From: Ciceribacter thiooxidans
Lineage (GTDB): Bacteria; Pseudomonadota; Alphaproteobacteria; Rhizobiales; Rhizobiaceae
Length of the DNA stretch: 64,000 nt
Reading direction: 5' to 3'
Assembly (NCBI RefSeq): GCF_014126615.1
Contig: NZ_CP059897.1
Span: 1,116,001 to 1,180,000 of the forward strand
Below are positions 54,559 to 62,328 of this stretch, one piece after another. Numbering within the stretch: the stretch's first letter is position 1; each line of letters begins with the position of its first letter. Below the pieces are notes generated by a model, which was not told the DNA's origin, did no database searches, and was given only the letters and a program-made list of their open reading frames with translations. Both the position numbers and the translations under genes were made by a program.

Positions 54559-55180
54559 GTTGATTTCCCTGATCGCAGCCGACGCGCCGAGCGTCCGGCC
54601 GCTCGGCCGCGCCGTGGGGTTGGCCGTCGCCGCGGGGATATGCGTCTCGCTTCTGCTGATGCTCGCAACGATCGGTCTCCGCGACGATATTGCAACCGCG
54701 ATCGAGAGCGCGCGGGTCGCCTTCAAGATCGGCATGACCTTTCTGCTCGCTGTCCTTTCGACCGTGCTCGTCTTCCGCGTCGGACGGCCGGGCGCATCGC
54801 TCGGCGTGCAGTTGTCGGCGTTGCTTCTGCCCCTGCTGCTGCTCGCAGGCGCCGTCGGCGCCGAGCTCTACGTTTCCCCGGCGAGCACCTGGGGCCGGAA
54901 ACTGATCGGTGAGAACGCCGCCTTCTGCCTCTTCTTCATCCCGGTGCTTTCTGCCGCTCCGATGGTCGGCCTGATGGCCGCACTCAAGCGGGGCGCGCCC
55001 GACAATCCGACCTTCGCAGGCGCTGCGGCAGGTCTCGCCTCCGGCTCGATCGCAGCGGCGATCTATGCTTGGCACTGCCCGGACGACAGCCCGCTCTTCG
55101 GCGCGACGTGGTACATGCTGGCAATCGCGATCGTTATCCTTGCAGGCGCACTTCTCGGCCGGCGGCTGCTGCGCTGGTAG
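54545..55180 (+). CDS. nrsF: NrsF-type anti-sigma factor (DUF1109)
   Basis: A 211-residue protein with six hydrophobic helices. The ATG at 54545 overlaps the sigF end, with GGAG eight nt upstream. It holds SigF at the membrane. Two Cys, Cys128 (AAFCLFF) and Cys178 (YAWHCPDD), sit where the two functionally important Cys of Caulobacter NrsF lie, consistent with metal or thiol sensing. Cys33 lies in TM1. Confidence 0.88.
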   Translation: MKTSELISLIAADAPSVRPLGRAVGLAVAAGICVSLLLMLATIGLRDDIATAIESARVAFKIGMTFLLAVLSTVLVFRVGRPGASLGVQLSALLLPLLLLAGAVGAELYVSPASTWGRKLIGENAAFCLFFIPVLSAAPMVGLMAALKRGAPDNPTFAGAAAGLASGSIAAAIYAWHCPDDSPLFGATWYMLAIAIVILAGALLGRRLLRW

Positions 55181-55386
55181 GACGGAAACCGTATCGGTCA
55201 ATTCGCAAGCAGGAAGCCGTCGGGGAGCCTTTCTAGCACATCCTTCGACACAGGACGGCTGAACAGCCCGTTGTACGTGGGCGTCATCGAGTACACGGCC
55301 CGCGGAGGACCGCATTCATGTCCGGCGACCGGAACGGGAGATGAAGGCTTCTCGGGCGAATACCGATCGAGGCCGGCCACGGCCCG

Positions 55387-55412
55387 GGAACACCATTCCT
55401 GCACCTGTCGTT
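55387..55412 (+). promoter_or_regulatory. EcfG-type promoter for the BrkB-family gene
   Basis: GGAAC at 55387-55391, 17 nt, CGTT at 55409-55412. It lies 30 nt before the ATG at 55443. This is one of the two best matches in the window. Confidence 0.7.
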
Positions 55413-55442
55413 GATGTCGACAAGCTCCGCGGGGATGGTTCG

Positions 55443-56291
55443 ATGTTCAAGTTCGTCAGCGATATCGGGAAGGACGCCGTCGCCGGATGGTGGTCCGATC
55501 GTGCCTTGAGCCTCGGTGCGGCAATCGCTTACTATACGGCGTTCTCGCTCGCACCCATGCTGTTGCTGGTCATCGCCGTGGCCGGGCTCGTTTTCGGGCG
55601 AGACGCGGCCCAGGTCGCCGTGGTTGGCGAACTGGCCAAATTGATCGGACACGACGGCGCGGCGCTGGTCGAGCGGATGATCGCCAGCGCCAGCGATATA
55701 GGATCCGGAATCATCGGCACGCTGGTCGGTCTGGGCTCTTTTCTCGTCATCGCCACCGGAGCGCTGGTCGAGATCCAGAGTGCGCTCAACATCATCTGGA
55801 AGGCGGAGCAGCCTTCGACGATGGACGGGCTGCTGGGCTTTGCCAAGAGCCGGCTTCTGAGCTTTGCGCTGATTGCCAGCATTGGATTTCTGCTCCTCGT
55901 GTCACTGATGCTAGACGCCGGTCTTGCCGCCGCGTCCAACTACATGCTCGGCGCCTTTCCGGGCGCGCGGCTCTTGTGGCTCGTCGTCAATTCTGCACTC
56001 GGCCTCGCTTTTTCCGTGCTGTTCTTCGCCCTTGTCTTCGCGATCCTGCCGAGTGTCCGGCCGACCTGGACGGAGATTGTCGCCGGTGCGTTGCTCAGCG
56101 GCGTCCTTTTCACGTTCGGCAAGTTCGTCATCGGCATGGTGATTGCACGCAGTGGTGCGACATCCGCCTACGGCGCTTCCGCCAGCATCATGACGATCAT
56201 GCTGTGGGTCTACTATTCCTCCCAGATCCTGCTTTTTGGCGCCGAATTCGGCCGTGCGTGCGGGCGATGGACGGCGGCGGACAGCACCTAA
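55443..56291 (+). CDS. YihY/BrkB-family membrane protein
   Basis: A 282-residue inner-membrane protein with six predicted helices. The family pattern DRALSLGAAIAYYTAFSLAPMLLL is followed by GRDAAQVAVVGEL, a polar segment with FLVIATGALVEIQSALN, and SAYGASASIMTIMLWVYYSSQILLFGAEFGRA at the end. The role of YihY proteins is debated. The ATG at 55443 is preferred over an upstream ATG because the promoter 55387-55412 lies between. Confidence 0.88.
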   Translation: MFKFVSDIGKDAVAGWWSDRALSLGAAIAYYTAFSLAPMLLLVIAVAGLVFGRDAAQVAVVGELAKLIGHDGAALVERMIASASDIGSGIIGTLVGLGSFLVIATGALVEIQSALNIIWKAEQPSTMDGLLGFAKSRLLSFALIASIGFLLLVSLMLDAGLAAASNYMLGAFPGARLLWLVVNSALGLAFSVLFFALVFAILPSVRPTWTEIVAGALLSGVLFTFGKFVIGMVIARSGATSAYGASASIMTIMLWVYYSSQILLFGAEFGRACGRWTAADST

Positions 56292-56293
56292 GC

Positions 56294-56318
56294 GGAACTT
56301 CCTCCGCCGCGAACGGTT
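56294..56318 (+). promoter_or_regulatory. EcfG-type promoter candidate
   Basis: GGAAC at 56294-56298, 16 nt, GGTT at 56315-56318, fitting GGAAC-N18-TT. It lies 114 nt before the P19-like gene at 56432. Confidence 0.45.
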
Positions 56319-56431
56319 GCACTGTCGACGCGCGTTCGCCGGCCCGACGGGTGACTTCACCATGGACCGCTTCCGATGCGGCATGCCGGCGGCGCCATCC
56401 GAGGATCTCGTGACGAGAGGAGATGAACGAC

Positions 56432-56983
56432 ATGAATGACCGAATGCCGCCCGCCTCGCCTTCGGAAGAGGCCGACCAGACCCAGCTGATGTTCGCGCGC
56501 GAAGAGGGCAACGCCTACCTCAAGTCGCTCCGCCACATGGTCTCGGATGTCGCCGACAACGGCAACATGCAGCATTGCGGCGACGTCCTCATCGGCTTCG
56601 CTCAGGAGAAGGCCGAAGGGCTCTATCGGCTTCGGGACGAGCAACTTGTCTGGGAAGAACCGGCCGAAGACGAGAACTGCCACTTCGAGGTGACGGTGAT
56701 CGATGCGGCGGATCACCGCTTCATCCCCTGCCTCGATGTGACCCTGACCGTGATCGATGCCGACGGCAATGAAATCGGAAGCGAGACCATGCCATTCCTC
56801 TGGCACCCGGGCCTCTATCACTATGGTCGCAACTGGGCGCTACCGGGCGACGGCAAATACGATCTCAGGATCGATGTCGCCGCGCCCGACTTCCCCCGTC
56901 ACGACCAGGTGAACGGGCGTCGCTACGCCAAGCCGGTACAGGCATATTTCCGCGGCGTCGAGATCAGGACGGGGCGCAGCTGA
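56432..56983 (+). CDS. P19/Tp34-like iron-binding protein without signal peptide
   Basis: A 183-residue beta-rich protein. It contains ETMPFLWHPGLYHYGRNWALPG and DGKYDLRIDVAAP, resembling the P19/Tp34 fold that binds ferrous iron or copper through His and Met. No signal peptide is visible. The start at the second ATG (56432) is chosen because AGAGGAG abuts the first. It follows the BrkB-family gene and may be stress-induced. Confidence 0.65.
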   Translation: MNDRMPPASPSEEADQTQLMFAREEGNAYLKSLRHMVSDVADNGNMQHCGDVLIGFAQEKAEGLYRLRDEQLVWEEPAEDENCHFEVTVIDAADHRFIPCLDVTLTVIDADGNEIGSETMPFLWHPGLYHYGRNWALPGDGKYDLRIDVAAPDFPRHDQVNGRRYAKPVQAYFRGVEIRTGRS

Positions 56984-57011
56984 TGCCTGGCCGGATTTCC
57001 GGAGAGGCCAG

Positions 57012-57320
57012 ATGAGTCCGACCTGGCTTCATCTCCTGGCGACGGCCTCGCTGGCGCTCGGTTTCGTGTGCGCAGCCATCATTCTCGCCGATATCGTGGG
57101 TGACCCGCAGCACATGTGGATCATGAACGTGGTCTGGCCGATTACTGCCCTCTTCGCAGGCCTGTTCGCACTGGCGGGCTACCGCACCTACGGCAAGCTC
57201 GCAACCGAGAGACGGGTAACGCAGGCCAAGCGGCAGGGCGAGGAGATGCCGAGCAAGCGGTGGCAGCGGCTGCACGCTCGGCGACATTCTCGCCGAATGG
57301 CTGGCTGTTTCCGGGGCGTA
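57012..57320 (+). pseudogene. DUF4396 membrane protein, disrupted
   Basis: The start MSPTWLHLLATASLALGF and [20 protein letters not shown] are the N-terminal two membrane helices of DUF4396. After PSKR at about 57255 the frame is lost; [15 protein letters not shown], the next conserved segment, continues in a different frame until TAG near 57320. The rest of the gene is missing; sequence of a recombinase follows. The gene is a truncated relic. Confidence 0.75.
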
Positions 57321-57560
57321 GCCGCACTGATCCGATCTCGTCGCGACAACCGCATCGCGCGGCTCAGGAAGCTGCCGATGTTGCCGGCATCCACAAGCGC
57401 GTCAGCCCCCACATCTTGAGGCACAGCTTTGCCACCCATCTTGTGGAGGATGGTACCGACATCCGCGTCATTCAGGTTCTGCTCGGACACACCGTTGCAT
57501 TGGGCGGACATGTCGAGGCCTGTAAGGATTGCGGAGAGTGGCGTCGAGATCGCGCGCGCG
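57298..57560 (+). mobile_element. Remnant of tyrosine recombinase and IS91-type transposase
   Basis: A reading frame encodes NGWLFPGR, then [16 protein letters not shown] and [11 protein letters not shown], the C-terminal core of an XerC/IS91-associated integrase with HxLRHS and GH but no Tyr. It runs directly into [15 protein letters not shown], the start of the zinc-finger region of IS91-type transposases. The two pieces belong to different proteins, so a deletion joined them. It is inactive and abuts the broken DUF4396 gene. Confidence 0.75.
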
Positions 57561-57850
57561 TCATCAAGGCATCACTTGGGCTCTTCCCGGCGGTCAAATC
57601 ACCTCGTCCCATATGACGATCTGCACGGTCGCGCGTGGGCGCACATGCAGCGACCAAACAAGCACCGGTCAATCTTAGGGAGCGCTAAATGAATGTTTGC
57701 GGGTTTTTGCAATCTCTAGTATGAGGATGACATCCTTGTACCTCGGCAGCCCTTTCGCATGGAGGATGACGAAAGCGACTTGCCGAGCAGACTGAATGCC
57801 TTTGAGGAGGCGCGACTCCACCACCGACGATAACACGCAGGGAGGTAGGC

Positions 57851-58561
57851 ATGGCGTTGACTTTAGAGGTTGTCGGCAAAGGGTTTCGGCTGAAAAGCGC
57901 TGACAACAAGCGGGAATTTGACGTGTCGCCGGCACAGGCAAAGGCCTGGCAAGAGATCCTCGATCGGCGCGCCCGCGAACAGGGACTCAAGAATTCCAAG
58001 GAATTGCTGGAGAACGTGAAGGTCGCCGTTCCGGAGGCGGGCGACTCGCAGTTCAAGATCGGCAAGGACAACAAGCTGAGCGACGCCGACACAATGCTGA
58101 TGATCGGCGGCAATGTCCAGTTCTCCAATCCTGACCTCATCAATGCCTATCATCAGGGAAGCCTTCATCCGGACTTCGTGCTCGTCCCAACCATGAAGCC
58201 GGCAGGCGCACCCGCGGCGATCGATGCGCTCAAGGCGCCAGCGTCGACAGCAGACCATCGCAAGGCCGCGGTGAAAACTTATCTCGGCCAGCATTCCGGC
58301 AACGTCGAAGAACGCACGAACGCCGCCGTCTCACTGATGGACTCGCGCGCCGATTTCGGTTCGCCCGACATGCAGGAGGTTCGTCTGAAAGAGATCATGG
58401 ACGTCCTCGTGGAGCCCTATGAAGACGAGGCGACGCGCAGAAGCATCGTCGGCGCGCTCAAGCAGCATTCGTGGTCATCGCACGACGGCCAGGGTCTCGA
58501 CGGCCAAAAGGTCGCCGCGCTGATCAGCGGGCATGCCCGCACCGCCTACGGCATTCATTAG
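57851..58561 (+). CDS. Hypothetical protein, 236 residues
   Basis: A 236-residue protein of no recognised family. The start has GGGAGGTAGGC upstream. It begins MALTLEVVGKGFRLKSADNK and has a strand-rich N-terminus, then a helical C-terminal half (EEATRRSIVGALKQHS). No signal peptide or membrane segment. It is followed by a 1195-residue gene 113 nt downstream; the two may form a unit. A GC-rich leader precedes it after the recombinase scar. Confidence 0.6.
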   Translation: MALTLEVVGKGFRLKSADNKREFDVSPAQAKAWQEILDRRAREQGLKNSKELLENVKVAVPEAGDSQFKIGKDNKLSDADTMLMIGGNVQFSNPDLINAYHQGSLHPDFVLVPTMKPAGAPAAIDALKAPASTADHRKAAVKTYLGQHSGNVEERTNAAVSLMDSRADFGSPDMQEVRLKEIMDVLVEPYEDEATRRSIVGALKQHSWSSHDGQGLDGQKVAALISGHARTAYGIH

Positions 58562-58674
58562 GGCCGGTTCCTCAATTCTGACACTCACGAAGGGCGGCGT
58601 CGCCGCCTCTCGCTTTGCATTCCGCGGCAATCTTGCCGGCTTAAAATCTCGAAAGACGGAGCAGGGAGTAGCTG

Positions 58675-61600
58675 ATGTCATTGGTCAATTTCTTCGCACG
58701 CAACCGTTCCGAACGCTCGGACACGACCAAGCCGTTCGAGCAGGTCATCGACCAGTCGAAGAAGAACAGCAAGAAGAACGAACCGCCGCCGGCCCTGCCT
58801 TGGAACGGGGGGCCATCTGGTATTGTCGAGAAGCAGGTGGAACCGGGACTCTGGCCCTTCCGCATCTACGAAAAGGCTGGCGTCGACCCCAAGGACAACA
58901 AGGCGCTCAACGAGCAGCTGGCAGCGACGCCCGAGCTCGACCGGAAGCCCTTCGGCAACAGGCCGTCTGCAGCAGCGGAAGCAGACAAGGCACTCGAGAA
59001 CGGGGACGCCGTCTTCGTCCTGAGCCCCGAACGGCTCGATCTTCTCGAAAAGCAGCGAACGGCGCTCGCCACGGCCAATGACAAGACGAAGACCGAGAGT
59101 GAACGTGACAAGGCCAAGGACGATCTCGTCGTGGCCATCGCCAAGGAGGTCGATCTCGCTTCGGAAAGCCTCGGTACGCCGAAGTTCGGTGTCGACAAGA
59201 ATGGCGACAAGAAGCTTGATGCCGGCGAGGTGAGCGATCTCGTCCGCCCCATCGCCGAACGGGCACCGGACGACCCCGTCTTCATGGATGCGCTCAATCA
59301 GGTGCGTGACATGAAGGAGAAGGAATGGATGGCGGACGGCAGGACCGACGACCAGCTCGGGCGCATCGCCAGCCTCGGCGACAAGAAGGATTACGAAGGG
59401 GTCACCAGGGAAACCAAGAAGCAACTGGTCGACATCGCGCTCGCCGCCGGTAGCGAGGAGGGTGCGCAGATCACCGCACTGACGAACCGCGCGTCGATCT
59501 ATGCCGGCTACACGGCCGGAGATCCGGAAAAGTACGGCGATGCCCTGAAGGCAGGGATCGAGGACGCCCTGAAGGAAGTGCGGGTCGACCGCCACGTTCG
59601 CGATCTCGAGGCGGCTTACGGAGAGGGAGGCGTCGAGGGCGCCGAGAAGTTCCTTGCCAAGCTGAAGGAGCAGACCGACCCGGCTCACGCGCTTCCGAGC
59701 TTCGACACGTCCGGCAAGGCGAGCGGGGATATCAAGAAACTGCTCGACCAGTCGACTGGTGCACTGATCGCATCGGATCCCCGGGTCCGCAAGATGGTCG
59801 ATCAGTCGATCGACGACATTGGCGCCTCCGGAAGCAAGGGAGACACCAAGGCAAAGATCAAGGCGATACAGGATCTCGGGGTCGCTTCGCAGAACATTCT
59901 CTACGGCGACGGCAAGAAGGCCGGGCCGGGCAAGGAGTTTGTCGACCACGTCGCCAATCGCCTCGTCGAAAAGATGAACACAGAGCTGCCGGGGCTGAAT
60001 GTCCTGTCGCACCAGCGGATATTCAGCATCCTGAGCAGCGAGGATGTGAAGGGTGGCGGCACGGCGCTGCTGACCGCGATGGCGGCTCGCACGGCGGAGC
60101 TCGGCAGCCAGAAGCGTGAGGAACTTAAGGCCGAGGGCGAGCTCGGTTACAATGCCTATCTGGCGCAAAACTCCGACGCCCAGTGGGCTGTCCGCCGCAG
60201 CATCGAGAATTTCGGCAATGTCTCGAAGGCGCAGGACGAGAAGATCACCACACTCTACAACGAACTCTACCATGGCCTTTCCGGCTGGAACGGCACCAAG
60301 CTCGACGATCCGGTCTCGAGCGCCACGCAGCTCGCCCGCGACATGGAGGCGATCGACAACCTAAGCCCCGAAAACAAGCAGAAATCCCAGGATCTCGTGA
60401 AGGAAGGGCAGAACCGCCAGCGACTCTGGGAACAGCAGGAGAGCATCGATCTCGCCCTGAGGATTTACGAGGATCCCCTCGGCAAGGTCGACGGCCTCAA
60501 GACGGAAGCCCCGATTCCCTCGCTGTTCGGCACCGGCATCATGATGACGAAGTCGAAGTCGATCAGCGAAGCAATGAAGGGTCTGCCGGATATGCCGAAG
60601 ACCGAGGGGCCGGATCCCTACGCCAATGTCGAGAAGGGCACCAACCCGAATGCGACCGGTACGATCTGGGTCCAGCGCTCGGCGCGCGCACTGGCAACCT
60701 TCGCCGTCACCGAAAGCCTCAAGGGCCGCGTCGGGGACATCCAGAAGGCGCTTGCAGAAAACCGCGTCCAGTCCGCTTTCCTGAACGGCGGGGCCGGACT
60801 GAGCAGGGCAGAGGTCGACGCCGTTGTGAAGTGCATCGAAGGGATCGCCGACCAGAGAAATCCGGAACTCAACAAGTTCGTGAAGGACGTGACCGAAAAG
60901 ATCGGCGAGGCACGCCTAAAGGATATCGTGGCCGGACGGGTGCAGCCGACGGATGCCGAGAGAACCCAGATACAGCAGATGAAGCGGCTCAAAGTCGGTA
61001 CGAACGCAATCGGACGGCTCTCCGGCGGCGGAAGCGCGATCCTCTTCGGTCGCAACCTCGATGCGCTCGGCACGACCGGCGACGACATGGTCTACTACGT
61101 GCCGCACACGATCATGATGATGTCGGCGGCCAAGACCGCGCTGAGACCGTTGCCGGCCGACGTGCTCATCGACGGGCCGAAGAGGCCGACGACCACGGAA
61201 GCAAAGATCGATGCGCTCAAGGAGCGCGTCAGCGCCAGCAGCAGCCTCTCAGCAAGCGAAAAGAAGCTCTGGAGCGGAGCCCTGAATTCGGGGCACTTCC
61301 TCCGCGGCGGCGGCATCGATGCCCTCTATGTCGGCGCAGACCTCAGCAATGCCATCATGCAGGGCACCGGCTGGATCGTCGGAGACAAGGCTGACGGGGT
61401 AAAAGCGACCGGATACAGTATCGCAACCGTCAGTGACGCGATGTTCGCGGCCGCGGGCGGGGCCGGTGCGCTGGAGGCGAAAATGGCGAACAATGGCCTG
61501 GTTCGCCTGATGAGCCGGCTGGGTCCGCTGAAGGTGTCGGGTGTCGCGGCGGTCCTGCAGGTTGCCGGCGCCGGCATCGTCCAGGGACGGAGTGCCTACA

Positions 61601-62262
61601 ACGCCGCCCACACCTACGACAAGGCCGATGCAGACGCCATCCAGGTTATGTTCGGAGTCAAGGATCGCAAGGTCGCCGAAGCACTGGCAGAGCACAACGA
61701 CCTCCTCGACGAAGGCGTCATGGGCATCCTGCAAACGGTATTCCCCGGAGACGAGCATCTGATGGGGGGTGACAAGGGGACCCGCAGCGCCGACGCTGTT
61801 CTGACGGGCACCTACGGAGCCGAGGGCTATACGCGGGCGCGCCTCGGCCAGGTCTTCAACCGCATGACGCCGGACCAGGCGACCGAATTGTCCGAGACCA
61901 TTCGCGACATGACGGCGGACAAGGACGGAAAGGTCCCGAAAACCCAAGAGGATCTGAAATATCTCAAGCTCCCCGAAGACCCCGCAAAGGTTGATCTGAC
62001 CAAATATCCGACGGTCAAGTACAACGCCGAGCAGAAGCGCTACGAGGATTCGGAGACGACGATGTACTGGGACGGTAACCAGTGGTGGATGCCGCAGAAG
62101 AAGGTCTCCGCCGACGAGGCGATGCTGCCGAGCGATGATCCCCTGTGGTACCGTCCCTCAGACGGGACGCTGATGCATGAAAACGCCTACGCCTCCTACG
62201 TCCAGCCGCGCAGCACCGAAGGGTTGAAGGCCTGGCTGAGACGAAGGGGTTATCTGGAATAG
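58675..62262 (+). CDS. Very large hypothetical protein with EF-hand motif
   Basis: A 1195-residue protein without a signal peptide or recognised family. It starts MSLVNFFARNRSERSD with GGAGCAGGGAG upstream. Long, charged, mostly helical stretches dominate. Residues 174-185 (DKNGDKKLDAGE) are a perfect EF-hand calcium loop. Near 880-990 there are small-residue hydrophobic segments (DAMFAAAGGAGALEAKM, VAAVLQVAGAGIVQG) that may be membrane-inserting. Before the C-terminus is YWDGNQWWMPQ, and it ends TEGLKAWLRRRGYLE. The make-up suggests a secreted effector or structural protein; no secretion genes lie in the window. Confidence 0.6.
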   Translation: MSLVNFFARNRSERSDTTKPFEQVIDQSKKNSKKNEPPPALPWNGGPSGIVEKQVEPGLWPFRIYEKAGVDPKDNKALNEQLAATPELDRKPFGNRPSAAAEADKALENGDAVFVLSPERLDLLEKQRTALATANDKTKTESERDKAKDDLVVAIAKEVDLASESLGTPKFGVDKNGDKKLDAGEVSDLVRPIAERAPDDPVFMDALNQVRDMKEKEWMADGRTDDQLGRIASLGDKKDYEGVTRETKKQLVDIALAAGSEEGAQITALTNRASIYAGYTAGDPEKYGDALKAGIEDALKEVRVDRHVRDLEAAYGEGGVEGAEKFLAKLKEQTDPAHALPSFDTSGKASGDIKKLLDQSTGALIASDPRVRKMVDQSIDDIGASGSKGDTKAKIKAIQDLGVASQNILYGDGKKAGPGKEFVDHVANRLVEKMNTELPGLNVLSHQRIFSILSSEDVKGGGTALLTAMAARTAELGSQKREELKAEGELGYNAYLAQNSDAQWAVRRSIENFGNVSKAQDEKITTLYNELYHGLSGWNGTKLDDPVSSATQLARDMEAIDNLSPENKQKSQDLVKEGQNRQRLWEQQESIDLALRIYEDPLGKVDGLKTEAPIPSLFGTGIMMTKSKSISEAMKGLPDMPKTEGPDPYANVEKGTNPNATGTIWVQRSARALATFAVTESLKGRVGDIQKALAENRVQSAFLNGGAGLSRAEVDAVVKCIEGIADQRNPELNKFVKDVTEKIGEARLKDIVAGRVQPTDAERTQIQQMKRLKVGTNAIGRLSGGGSAILFGRNLDALGTTGDDMVYYVPHTIMMMSAAKTALRPLPADVLIDGPKRPTTTEAKIDALKERVSASSSLSASEKKLWSGALNSGHFLRGGGIDALYVGADLSNAIMQGTGWIVGDKADGVKATGYSIATVSDAMFAAAGGAGALEAKMANNGLVRLMSRLGPLKVSGVAAVLQVAGAGIVQGRSAYNAAHTYDKADADAIQVMFGVKDRKVAEALAEHNDLLDEGVMGILQTVFPGDEHLMGGDKGTRSADAVLTGTYGAEGYTRARLGQVFNRMTPDQATELSETIRDMTADKDGKVPKTQEDLKYLKLPEDPAKVDLTKYPTVKYNAEQKRYEDSETTMYWDGNQWWMPQKKVSADEAMLPSDDPLWYRPSDGTLMHENAYASYVQPRSTEGLKAWLRRRGYLE

Positions 62263-62274
62263 GTTCGATCCGAT

Positions 62275-62300
62275 GCGCCCGTCGGCCTGCCGACGGGCGC
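62275..62300. terminator. Bidirectional hairpin between convergent genes
   Basis: GCGCCCGTCGGC at 62275-62286 pairs exactly with GCCGACGGGCGC at 62289-62300 around a 2-nt loop. It lies between the convergent stops at 62262 and 62329. There is no T tract on either side. Confidence 0.55.
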
Positions 62301-62328
62301 CCTGCGGTCCGGCAGCGTGCCGGCAGGA

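Noticed and set aside
57116..57616. A 166-residue recombinase-like gene
   Set aside because: Its start is inside the DUF4396 gene and it joins pieces of two different proteins without the catalytic Tyr; it is a remnant.
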